Assembly: GCA_019925105.1 (NCBI GenBank)
Contig: JAHGAU010000004.1
Span: forward strand, 1,798,001-1,862,000
Direction: 5' to 3'
Length of the DNA: 64,000 bases
Source of the DNA: Niebla homalea
Taxonomy: Eukaryota; Ascomycota; Lecanoromycetes; Lecanorales; Ramalinaceae
Below, piece after piece: positions 12,400 through 25,165 of the stretch. The notes under the pieces were generated by a model. It worked only from the letters and a program-made list of their open reading frames with translations, searched no databases and was not told the DNA's origin. The position numbers and the translations under genes are program-made. Numbering within the stretch: the first letter of the stretch is position 1; each line of letters begins with the position of its first letter.

Positions 12400-14330
12400 G
12401 GTTGCCTTATCATGAGCGGAGAAGCAGAGAAGGAAGGGTTTCTTCGAAGATCGATCCGAGGAAGCATCTTTTTTGGCTTTGGCGTGCTGATACCACGGAT
12501 ACAAGTTGTCGATTGATTCGATGATAATATGTCCGTTGGTGTTACCATATCCAAAGGACGATACGCTTGCTCTGCGGACCACGGAGTCTTTTGGCCAGGC
12601 GCAGTATCGGCATGGACCCTTACGTTCCAATCCTTCTCCAAGACTGATACCATTAGCGAGCTTAATGATAAGTACAGGACTGGGTATGTGAGTACTGACT
12701 TTCGGGGTTCAGCTTATTGAAGAACGCGACACCAGGAATCAACGCCGCTTCGGTCATCAACGAAGCTTTCATGACTGCGAACATTCGACTAGCAGCTTCA
12801 CTGTGGCCAATATTCGGCTCAACCTGGGGCATATCAGCGACTAAAAGTCTTCCCATTGCGCTTGATAGGACGACTTACAGCTCCAATCAAGAGGGGTTTG
12901 TCTTTTCGTCGCGTATCATTCAAGGCACGACTGATAACCTTGACCTCGATCGGATCGCCGACCGGTGTGCCAGTGCCGTGCAATTCCGCATATGCCGTCA
13001 GATTTAGATCTAGTTTAGCTTTCTCGTAGGCAATGCGCACGATACGCTCCTGCCCCTCAGCACTAGGGTGTATTATACCAACGCCCTCAATCTTACCATT
13101 TCTATATCAAAATATCAGCACTAGATTTCCTTTTTCACTCCACAGATACGCACGTATTGAAAGCAGTGGAGCGAATCACTCCGCGAATCGGGTCGCCATC
13201 TTAAATTGCGTCTTTTAGACGTTTCAAGAATAGAGCCCCAGCTCCTTCGGCACGTCCATAGCCATCGGCGGACTCATCGAGGGTATGACAAGTGGATGTT
13301 GGAGATAGAATTCCGAGCTTTGCGGTATTCATATGTGTCAGCCTGGGTGCAGGCATTGTGGTGGTGTTACATGGAGTGTTACTCGGTGCCAAGACACACT
13401 AGCATAGCGCGTGTATATATCATCACCTGGCCGTACATCTCATATCACCCGGGGTATTTCATGCAGATAGCACCATGCTTCCTAGATAGATCATATGGAA
13501 TCCACATATCATCCACTCTCAGGCATCCTCACGTCTGACAATATGTTAATCGACCGTCGAAATCAAATTCACTCCGCCAACGATGGAAGCCTCGCAGTCC
13601 TGGCTGCGAAGCGTATGGCATGCATTGTGAAACGTATAAATAGATGAAGAACATGCAGTATTGATGGTAAAGCTGTGGGCAGAGAGTGAGTAGAGTTGAG
13701 GAACAGCATAGGCTAAGAGCCTACCTAGGTCCCTTCAGATTGAACGTATTCCCAATCCTGTTGCTAATGATCCCTGGATCTACCCCAGTCGCGGCGTAAT
13801 TATAGCGGAAGTCAGGGTCTCGAATTGATATTTGTCGTGATATTTTTAAGTCAGAGATATATCCTTGTCTAGACGCGAGGGTCTCCTACGGTAACCAAAT
13901 GTGAATAAGCCCACAAAGACAGCGGTAGCAGAGCCAGCAATAGCATCTAACGTGACGCCCGCAGATACCAAACTCTCGTAGCAGACCTCGAGCATCTTCC
14001 TCTGTTGCGGGTCCAGCGATTGGGCCTCGATTGGTGTTATGTTGAAGAAAGTCGGGTCAAAGTCTTCCGGCCGTTCATTGAGGAAGTAGCCGCCCGCAAC
14101 CTTGAACGAGCCTGGTCGCTCCAGACTCTGGTGATAGTGGGCATCAATGTCAAGAATCTGTCCCGATCGCTTCTCGACCAGCATGCGCCAGAAGGACGAG
14201 TCAGAACAGACCCCTCCTGGAAGTCGGGATGCTGTGCGTACATTAGATCAGTCGAACTTCTAGATGACGCATACGGGGAGGCATCAAAAAGACCCATGCC
14301 ACAGATGGCAATCGGCTCGAGACCTGAGCT
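12400..14330 (-). other. PKS ketosynthase (KS) domain
   Basis: Begins EPIAICGM, which joins across an intron (about 14236-14296) to ASRLPGGV, then WRMLVEKRSGQ and DPQQRKMLEV. The active-site cysteine is in NTACSSS (about 13640). The two catalytic histidines are in HGTGTPVGDPIE (about 12970) and NIGHSEAAS (about 12810). The domain ends SVSSFGYGNTNGH (about 12560). All three catalytic residues survive. The coding sequence is split by the solo LTR between GGVNLISTVD*H and MNTAKLG; the stop there is a CAA-to-TAA change. A second in-frame stop lies just after FLKRLKDAI, and a one-base loss near 12597 shifts frame after HADTA. Confidence 0.92.
13336..13540 (-). mobile_element. Solo LTR of the copia element, inserted in the KS domain
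   Basis: A 205-bp insertion with ends TGTCAG and CTGACA, flanked by a perfect 5-bp duplication (ATATG on plus at 13331-13335 and 13541-13545; CATAT on minus). Removing it and one duplication rejoins the KS reading frame as [10 protein letters not shown]. Its sequence, read on the minus strand, matches the two LTRs at 24945-25165 and 42768-42990, allowing C-to-T/G-to-A changes and a short deletion. It is far less RIP-mutated than those copies. Confidence 0.9.
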
Positions 14331-14369
14331 CTCGTCTCCATTGCTTGATGTCTCTGCTCGATGAGGCAT

Positions 14370-14952
14370 ATTGAGAATGTGACTCTGTCCAAGCTGAACT
14401 CACTTTGCGAAGGAAGATTCAAAAAATTCGACACGTGGATATCCAATTTTGGGGGTGGGTAGGCTTCATGTGGGAGCCTGATGGATACGTCAGAGCCGGA
14501 TCCTCCTATCGAGGCTATCCAAGCTGACTCATACCACACCAATTCCGCTGGTGCAAGTTATAAGCTCGTTATCCGGACACACCGAGTCCGAACTTTGTCT
14601 TTGATTGAACTAGACACTTCAATTTTGAGATCACAACTATCAAAGCCTGTTATATCATCGGGCCGAGAGGTCATGCCCAGCAGTAGCACTGATTGAAATT
14701 TCACTTATTTACGCGTATTAAGTGGTCGGTATCTGCGTCACCAAACGTAGGTGCATCTGAAAGCTTGACAGTACGATAGATCGACGCCTGAGAGCTTGAT
14801 TCCTATCGGCGATGGCCTCCTCTTAAACGACATCCTACTTCCACGCTCTGGCGTGTTTAGCGGTTATCCTGTTATAGGGAATCAGTATCCTAAACGGCAC
14901 AGTCAAAATCCTCCTGCTCTCTGTCTGGAATGGCCAATTCGGGGAGAAAGGC
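14370..14952. promoter_or_regulatory. Divergent promoter region, PKS / membrane protein
   Basis: About 580 bp of normal composition between the PKS start (minus) and the membrane protein (plus). No convincing coding sequence is seen here; the short open frames overlap on both strands without recognisable motifs. A shared bidirectional promoter is inferred from the arrangement only. Confidence 0.5.
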
Positions 14953-15955
14953 GTGGCTTTGAAGATAAAATACACGGGCTTCCCACTTCTAGACTATCCG
15001 TTGCTCTCTTGGTGGCTTTCTTCTTTCACGGAACTAATGGCTATGATGATGGTTACCAGCTATTCCTATTCGACGCGTACTCCACGCTTCAATCGGCTTT
15101 CGTATAGCTGTATATTGAGACGCTCCGCCCAGAATACGCGCGTGGGTGGACTGCCCGGTAAGAAACCCTCGGATACACGCCAAAATGGTAAGATTACTGA
15201 CAGGCGCATCCTAGACCGGTTGTATTCGGAGTGCTGTGGCAGTGCTTCGGGGCGGCAATATCTCTTCCACTGTTCTATGCGGTCAGCCTGGAGTCGGGCA
15301 GGTCCAGACCGGACGAGTTCGGGATCTGGAGAAGGCCAGGGCTTTACCCTTTAGCTTCATTCTCGGAGCCATTGTCCCGGCTTTAGTTGGCATGGCTCTT
15401 ACTTGGCTCAGGCCGGACGTCCGCTCGGCAGAACAGCATCAGATCATATTAACCGCATGGCAACCGGACCCTATTTGAGTATCATGGATCCTCCTCGGGA
15501 CAGCGTATGCAGGTATATAATTTCTTGGCCGAAGCATAAGCACCCTTGATGACAGGCTTAAATCCTACTGGTGGGTCCGGTTATCGTACATACTGGCCGC
15601 AGCCTCCTCGACCTTCGGATATTTATATGCCATGGCCCGGATCGCGGGTCGCCGCAGCGATTCCGTGAATTTAATGCGCAGGTATGTCCCGTTTCCTGTC
15701 GCAGGCCCGTCCGGGACGGGAGACAATATTTTCGCGCGGGGCCCGTGGCTCTTCCTGCAGTTTGATCTCATACTCATCTGCTTATCGAGTCTGTCCTGGG
15801 CTTTTCTGCTGCTCCAACAGAGTCTTCCGTGCCGTCAGTTTTCGCCGGGATTCGTCGGGCTCATGTTCTTTGCCGGTGCTTTGACCATTGGACCGGGAGC
15901 CACAGTTTCGTTGGCGCTACTTTTCCGAGAAAGCCAACTGACCGATCACAATTAA
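14953..15955 (+). pseudogene. Multi-pass membrane protein of the polyketide cluster, decayed
   Basis: Reads MALKIKYTGFPLLDYPL, then after a frameshift near 15000 FFHGTNGYDDGYQLFLFDAY and STLQSAFV*LYIETLRP. An intron (GTAAGA..CTGACAG, about 15162-15204) follows. Next come FGVLWQCFGAAISLPLFYA, a second frameshift near 15325, FSFILGAIVPALVGMALTW, SYWWVRLSYILAAASSTFG, LFLQFDLILICLSSLSWAF and a final hydrophobic stretch LMFFAGALTIGPGATVSLAL. About 330 residues with six or more membrane segments. Three in-frame stops look like Trp codons hit by G-to-A change. Its place beside a PKS and FAD epoxidase-like gene recalls the multi-pass cyclase/hydrolase-like proteins of some fungal polyketide and meroterpenoid clusters (AscI or CtvD types). 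That assignment is a guess from context. Confidence 0.7.
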
Positions 15956-16611
15956 AGCTTAAAGAGAAATATGTAGAAATGCACGGTATGACTCGATTCA
16001 ACATCGAGAAGCCGATCTCCGATAGGGAAGATACTTGCAGAGCGGTAACAGGGAAAGAGAACCAGCTGCTAAGTTTTGAATAGACACTCTCTGGTCTTCT
16101 TGGGATTTAGCCGTAATGATCGTGACATCGTTTAGATCTAGCTGATTTGATTTTACTCTATCCTTCCTCCCTAATAGGATAACGTTTTCCACGTCAGCAG
16201 CATTTTTGCCTTCTATTACGACATAGTCTCCCGTATTGAATGGCTAGTTTAACGTGCCATCTTCTTTAATATAATCCTATATAATATTATATTGTATAAC
16301 GTGTTTTCCAGCGCTCAGGAAACTATCTCGTTATTTTATACGTCAAAATGGGCAATAAAATACAAGTAATTACCATTCAATAATGTCATTTCCCTGCGTC
16401 AAGTTCTCGATCGGTAGTCACCAAGAGGCTCGGCCAATTTAGTCCGGCCATTACAACTAGGGACTTCGGGAGAGATATTACAGACTGGAGTCGAAAGATC
16501 ACCTTGGCATCAGAGCTATGTTACTCTGAAAGATGCTTGGGCAATGTTTGAGTGACCCTGCTACGGACCACTACTCCAATCTTCCTCCTTTGACAAATCA
16601 CAACGCCTGAT
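15956..16611. other. Intergenic, no gene recognised
   Basis: About 650 bp after the TAA of the membrane protein gene and before the flavoprotein start. The composition is normal to slightly AT-rich, including an AT run near 16270-16295. No ORF with recognisable features. It presumably holds the promoter of the downstream gene. Confidence 0.5.
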
Positions 16612-18610
16612 ATGGACTCAATCGCAGAGCAGCAGGTTAACGTGGCTATTATTGGCGCAGGATAGCACCTTATTGACTTGTCTGTAAAACAGCTCTCAAT
16701 AAAAATATTGGCTAGGATGGTACGGCCTCGTCGCAGCCAGAACTTACCTTCGTCTACGGCCCGCCGCCAAAACCCTCATCATCGACTCAGACAGCACCGT
16801 CGGTGGCGTATGGAGCAAATACAGATTATATCCAAACCTGGTAGCGCAGGTCAGACTTAAAGTATAAGTAGTAGCGCTGTTAAATCACTTTTCCCTACGA
16901 GATTAATCAGAACCTCTTTAGCTTTTTAACTACTCGGATACGCCTATGCAGTTTAATCACGGTAACTTAAGCGATTAACGTATAATAGGAGAAATAATCC
17001 ACAATTATATATAGCGGTATGCCCTAAGGATCACGACCTGCTCCGTCGCATCCGCTTTAATACCTTTGTGTAAAGCGCTATATAGGACCCGCGAGGATGG
17101 AGATTAACCTTTCGAGACTAAAACGATATTATTGTCGCAAAGAAGCTCATAGTTGCTACCGGCATTACGTCCAGTCCAGATATGTTTCAATCCGATAAGG
17201 AGGACGATGTATTTATCCCAATAGTTTACTCTCGCGAGTTAAGCGCCTGCTTTAACGCGTTACAGGACCCGGGGGTCCAGAACGTTATTGTCGTTAACGC
17301 GGTAAAGTCGATTTACGATATATCTATCTGCTTCTCAGTATGGGAAAGAAGGTAACGTGGATTATTCGCTTCGGATGTGCCGGGCCGCTCGCTATCCTGC
17401 CCTTTAAAGTCGTTAATATACTGAATTCAATTGCGGTAGTATTTATAAGACTTATGACGCATTTCAGCCCCTCTATACTGAATATATAGGGCCCTTTATA
17501 CCGGTTCTTCTAAAGGTCACCCCTTGGACGTTAGTATATTGGAAGGTTCTAAGATTTCTTAGATTATCTTAATAAAGTATACGCTGGCTATAGTGCTAAC
17601 GATTATGTTAGTATGCTTAGACCGGAGATCGACCGTTAAAAATAAGGACGTTCCTTCCGTCTTTGAAGAAGCTTTCTTTAAGCGTTATAATTAATATCTT
17701 CTGGGCGAATTCGGGCCTAAACGTTGTCACTTTACCTGACTTTTAAAGCACCTTATACGGCCTAAGTTTTACGATCCTCCGCGACGAAATCCGAGCGATT
17801 AAAGATAAAACCTTTTACCTTAAAACTAACTCCGACTTTCAGGCGGACTATGCCGTTATATATACAGGTTAAAGAGATCATTTCGGGATGTTCAATGCTA
17901 ATTATAAAGTTAAGATTGGTCTTTTAATAGATAACGTAACCGCGGCATCTCTCGCCTTTACCGCGGAGAAACCTAGTCAGTTTAAGTGGGAGCGTTACGA
18001 TGCCGCCGTAAAGAAGATAGTCTGTGAGAAACTATTATTCTTTATATCTTTCTAAACGCGAAGTAACCGACTTAATTTAATCGCTATCGTTAAAGGCAAT
18101 AACGCCTTTACCGGTGCGTTATTTTTATTATATTAACTAAGAAAGGTAATCGCTTTCTCGTTATCCTGGGATAGATTTACACCGTTTAGACTCCTTTACT
18201 TTCGGAAATCCAGTCCTTTTAAGCGATTTTATACCTGCTAGGCGAGATCGAGCTCCCGGATACCGATATAATGGTTATGGAAGTTTCGCTCTGGAATGCT
18301 TAAACGCGTAAGCGGTACCCGAATTAAGGGCAGAAGTTCCCTTACGCGCCTTATGACTTTCTTCCGGTACGTATTGCCCCCTCTTAAAAAATTTATTAAG
18401 AAAGGCGGGAGAAGGATACGGAAAAGCTAACTCTTTTATTCGGACGAATAGTATATTGATAGCCTCTTTAAGGACTTGGGTCTCGAGAGTCGCCGCAAAT
18501 TAAACGCTATCGCCGAACCCTTTAGCCTATATTACCCTTACGATTTTAACGGCTTCGTGGATGAGTATCTCGTTAAGCGGGAGAAAAGGCCAGTAGATAG
18601 CAAGGTATAA
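16612..18610 (+). pseudogene. FMO/Baeyer-Villiger-like FAD monooxygenase, decayed
   Basis: NADPH- and FAD-dependent oxygenation of a pathway intermediate is the likely former role. The ATG at 16612 opens VNVAIIGAG. After a short intron (about 16661-16716, donor apparently altered) the frame continues WYGLVAARTYLRL and STVGGVWSKYRLYPNLV, giving the FAD-binding GxGxxG. Downstream on the same strand are KKLIVATGITSSPDMF, IPIVYSRELSACF, GVQNVIVVNAVKSIYD (second nucleotide-binding fold, glycines changed) and the C-terminus FNGFVDEYLVKREKR ending at TAA 18610. From about 16860 onward the sequence is RIP-mutated with many stops, while the first 250 bp are clean. About 600 residues originally. The exact class (FMO or BVMO) is not settled. 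Confidence 0.8.
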
Positions 18611-19342
18611 AGTATAATCCACTTTCTAGATCGGTTTTTGGATCTTAGATGTTGCTCTAGGTAACAGAATAGTAATCTTTACAGGGGGGTAGATGGAGAG
18701 TTAACTATCTATCGCCCTATAATTCGCCACCATCTGCATATTGGCAATCTTCCATAAACGCGTATCGATAAGGGTCCCAAATACTCATTTTATTTGCAAT
18801 ATGCCACCACCCAAGACTCATTCAAAGGTTTTCTCGCTTATCGTCCCCGCGAGCATTATATCAGCTCGTTCCCTTGTCCCTCCATCTCAATTCAGATAAA
18901 ACGTATTAAAAAGTACGAACAGATATTGTGACACTTGCACTGGCGCGATTAACAGCTCTCGCACGAGCGGTTCAGGAGTACAAGGTTTCTTCACCAGGCA
19001 ATAAAGGGTAAGCAAATACCAGCGGGGAGATATAAAGTGATTATAGGATACCATTAACCCGCGGAGCTGACAAGAATAAACCATGCGGAAAGTCCCAGCT
19101 GGCGTAAGATTTCGCGCACTATGAGAGAAGATTGTGAGATAGCGTCGCATCCAAAAAGTAAGTTTAATGATAGATGTCAATATTATCCAACCAATATCAT
19201 CCCTCCGTGACCCTCATTCCTTTCGAATCTTCCAATCTCTCCGGCCATAGCAATACACCTACAAGTCACACTGACCCCCTAGACTTCTTCCGCCCCATCC
19301 CCACTCTCCACTCCATCCTCACTCCTCCCTTTACTCCTCCCT
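18611..19342. other. Convergent intergenic region
   Basis: Lies between the 3' ends of the flavoprotein (plus) and GMC oxidase (minus). Composition returns to normal at about 18620. A minus-strand open frame at 18887-19180 has no recognisable features and is not called. A pyrimidine-rich repeat occupies the right end. Confidence 0.5.

Positions 19343-19350
<8 letters not shown>
19290..19350 (+). repeat. CT-rich short tandem repeat
   Basis: Contains CACTCTCCACTCCATCCTC followed by two copies of ACTCCTCCCTTT. It overlaps the stop codon region of the GMC gene on the minus strand. Confidence 0.6.
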
Positions 19351-21958
<2,608 letters not shown>

Positions 21959-22356
21959 TGAAAGGCCACTTAATCGTTAACTACAGATATCTCCTGAATC
22001 CCCGACCTCTCTTTTCCGTGGGACATATATAGGGTCGCTATAAACCACGTAAAGACCCATATAAAGAGCCACATATCGGTCTCACTATCTACAGCTCCTT
22101 ATACCTTATTATCCGGCCCGAGATCTCCGTGATCTGGCAGATATAAATATTCCTTACGGACCGAACTTGGCGCTAACCTAAGAATTTACAACCAATAACG
22201 CTGGACGTTTCCGAGATAGGGTTTTATTCGGAGCTCAATTTCAAGAAGCACGGCCTATTAGGGATTCTTCCCGCTCCGTTATTAAAGTTATTACTAATAC
22301 CGCTGCCTATGTTATTATAATGATTATTTTTCTTATATTAACTGCTTTTACTACCT
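21959..22356. other. Intergenic, RIP-affected
   Basis: About 400 bp between the GMC start and the end of the P450, both on the minus strand. It is the likely GMC promoter. The sequence is RIP-affected and no motif is recognised. Confidence 0.4.
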
Positions 22357-23960
22357 TTATAGAGCGCTGAAAATCCTTATTCCCGCTCGTTTATTAAAGT
22401 AAAAGTTCAGCTCGGCCAACCCCACGTAAATCGATCTTTCGTGTTCTCAATGAAATCTAACCCATCCTTGCCCCTTATAAACTCGATTTTATACCTTAAT
22501 ATTACATCCGCGATAACCAATCTCAACTACATTAACGCTAATAGGCGCCCGATATATCCGTACGGCCTTATGCAATTAATCAATTAATCCGATCGCTATA
22601 TTTATGGAATAAGTACGGATGGCTGGTATCCATCCGACACTTACCGATTAAAAAAGGCGCATACCCTGCGCTCTCCTTAATTATCTCCGGCCTTTCATAT
22701 TACTTCTCCGGCATAAAATTATAAGGCTGCTCGTACGTAACTTCCGACCTTATAATTATATATTATAACGTTTAGACGTTCATATTGCCTAATACGTACG
22801 TGCCATCAATTATAATACCCTCTGGCGGCGTTTTGCGTATAATCGCCGTCGGCGGGACCGGATATAGCCTTAGCGCCTCGTTGATTATAGCGTTGAGATA
22901 ATCCAACTTGTGGATTCTGGTATAGGTGAAGGAATCATCCGGGTTCACATGCGACGAGAGTTCTCGGGGGAGTTTAGCCAGATAAGACGGGTGCGCGGCA
23001 AGGAGGTAGAAGATATATAATAAGGATGCGGCAGTAGTGTCCGATCCCGCCACGATGATGGTCCGGGAGTCGGCTTATAGCGTAAGAAGTTCCTACTACG
23101 AAGGTCGCAGACCGCTATACGATAGCAGCGAGGATATTAGGCTAGGTTTTTCGCTCGATCCCTTCTCCAATTTTATCTGCCGCAATCTTTAGTGTTAGCT
23201 GCTTATCGCAATACTGGATAAAGCGTTAGTATTGCTTCGTTAAGCCGGGAATCGCTATCAGCATCCGGAAAATCAACTTTTACGCTTAAATCCCGAAAGC
23301 TTTATCCAGCAAGTTGACGGCAAGGTGTTGCTTACCACTTTGTAACATGTTGAGGTCCTTATTGAATGACAAATCGCCTATAACGTCGTAGCTATAATAA
23401 TTAAACCACTTGGCCGCGTTAACGGGACGCCCGTTATGTTCGCGGAGGCGGTATATAAGTGCTTAATTGTACGTCGCGATGTAGGACTCGTAGCCGCGGA
23501 GTACCTTATTACTAAACGATTGACTCTAGATGCGACGGCGGTCCGCGTAGAATTGGTGGTTCCGGCTCGTATAAATGGATTGCTAAGGCCAATCTTCGTC
23601 GTACCACGATGCTTTACGGCATTTGCTCTGCGTACCGTGGACGGCGGGCACGGCGAGAGGATGGGCGATCATCAGATCGGAGGATCTGACGCGGACGAAA
23701 GGGCCATATTGTTGATATAGCTGCAGCGCCTTTTTGTGAGCATCGAATCCTGTTACTTACGTGCTGTAACTGATTCTAGCGGCAGCAGGGCCGGGAAATC
23801 GCTTCAGCGGATGCCAGAAGACTCTATAAAAGAGGAGGCTACCATAGACACCGATCGCTAGGTAGGCGAATGCGGCACCGGTAACGCTCAGGGATGTGAA
23901 AAGGGATAACTCGTTAAGCGTCAGGGCGGTCGTCGACCAAATGAAGGGGAGTATAAATAT
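22357..23960 (-). pseudogene. Cytochrome P450 monooxygenase, decayed, heme cysteine lost
   Basis: Membrane-anchored hydroxylase of the pathway. An N-terminal hydrophobic stretch LSVTGAAFAYLAIGVYGSLL leads to the hinge FYRVFWHPLKRFPGPAAA, then YQQYGPFVRVRSSDLMIAHP. The I-helix AGSDTTAAS and K-helix NEALRLYP (ExxR) lie in the clean frame 23053-22772. Further on are YNFMPEK*YERPEI and the heme loop PYGYIGRLLALM*LRLVIAD (about 22560). The loop has Tyr where the cysteine ligand belongs, and a stop for Gln. The start codon appears as ATA near 23960 (ATG changed by G-to-A). A one-base shift lies near 22410 and several stops are RIP-type. Some internal blocks (22772-23053, 23436-23720) are clean. Confidence 0.88.
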
Positions 23961-24178
23961 ACTTTTCCTAAAGCCAAGGTAGTTCCTGAATATTCCCCTT
24001 GCCTCGGACCGAAGTCTCAGTCAGAGCTTCCAGCCCTGACAGACACCTCGGTGCTCGTAAATGGGGCCCAGCTGACAGGGACTTACCAAGGACGTGTCTC
24101 CTCAGGGAGCATCCCCTGTCCAACTTGACCTTCTCGTCCGTTGAATCATGATTTAGCCCATCCATTTATGCCAAGAAA
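23961..24178. promoter_or_regulatory. Divergent promoter region, P450 / FAD monooxygenase
   Basis: About 220 bp of normal composition between two outward-facing genes. Overlapping short open frames here show no domain. The bidirectional role is inferred from arrangement. Confidence 0.45.
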
Positions 24179-24944
24179 ATGTCCATCCCTGAACCTTCCT
24201 TCCGTGTTATTGTTATCGGCGCCGGCGTTACTGGCCTTACTGCCTCGCATTGCCTGCATAGAGCAGGCATTGACCATGTCGTCTTAGAGCGGCGCTCAGA
24301 GATCGCGCCGCCGGAGGGTGACAGTATTGCCGTATACCCACATGGAGCACGTATACTGAAGCAAATTGACTGTCTTGAAGCCGCAAAGAAGGCTTGCGTG
24401 CCTTGTGATCGATGGTGGTGTAGGCGGCCTGATGGGGTCGCCATTATGAACAATGGCTTCTTTGCCCACGTCAGACAGAAGTATGAGAGGCCCTATGGAT
24501 TATACGAAGCTTTCTTTATTCTGAATGTATTAAGATACCACGTTGTATATCATAAGATGCGAAGAACCGGAGCTGATTTTAAACTTAATCGTTCGCAGTC
24601 ATAACCAAGATGTTCTCCTCCTGGAAAGGAGAAAATTCCTTAAGGTCTTCTACGACCGTCTGGCCGACAAGAGCCGCATTAGGACAGGATGCTTAGCCAA
24701 AGAAGTAAAGCAGCTGGTCAGTGGAGTCGAAGTTAAGCTAAGAGATGGCACTGTTGAAAAGGGGGATATGGTCCTCGGTTGTGACGGAGTGCATAGTCTG
24801 GTGCGAAACTGTATGTGGGAGCACGCTGGGAAAGTGTTATCGGGATTGATCACAGCGAAAGAGAAAACCAGTGAGTCAGCATTTCATTACCATAGTGCCT
24901 GCTTCAGAATCTGGCCTCTACTGGTGGAGCACTCCAAAGTTTGC

Positions 24945-25165
24945 TGTCAGACGTGAGGAAGCATGAGAGTGGATAATATGTATATATATTGCATATGGTC
25001 TATTTAAGAAGCATGGTGCTATCTGCATGAAATATCCGGGTGGTACGAGATATACGGCCAGGTAATAATATCTATACGCGCTATAATAATATCTTAATAC
25101 CGCTTATATAACGGCTTAAAAACACTTAATATAATATTATTATTATACTTATACTTAAGTTATTA
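24945..25165 (+). repeat. Copia LTR, left copy (RIP-mutated)
   Basis: Starts TGTCAGACGTGAGG (clean) and becomes RIP-mutated along its length, ending ACTTAAGTTATTA where the least mutated copies have CCCAGGCTGACA. Alignment to 42768-42990 holds base by base if C-to-T and G-to-A changes are allowed. Confidence 0.85.

Larger units (their letters stand above)
6550..14369 (-). pseudogene. Highly reducing iterative type I polyketide synthase, decayed
   Basis: Assembles a reduced polyketide chain from malonyl-CoA. Reading the minus strand from the ATG at 14367-14369, the order is KS, AT, DH, a pseudo-KR/linker region, ER-like, KR and ACP; I saw no releasing thioesterase. Short introns are supported by in-phase joins, for example 12146-12199 (inside FTGQGAQ of AT) and 10831-10885 (inside the DH HxxxGxxxxP motif), with at least five more in KS. 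The gene is broken by a solo LTR at 13336-13540, by apparent single-base frameshifts near 12315, 12597 and 10700, and by RIP-type stops that become dense below about 10 kb. The 5' half has normal composition while the 3' half is RIP-mutated. It is divergent from the membrane protein gene at 14953. A methyltransferase domain was not seen but cannot be excluded around 9.3-10.0 kb. Confidence 0.9.

Noticed and set aside
13336..13540. Treating the KS insertion as an intron
   Set aside because: Its ends are TGTCAG..CTGACA with a 5-bp duplication, and it recurs twice in the window, unlike the neighbouring GT..AG introns.
18887..19180. Minus-strand 97-residue open frame between two convergent genes
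   Set aside because: No domain, signal or homology recognised; a chance open frame is more likely.
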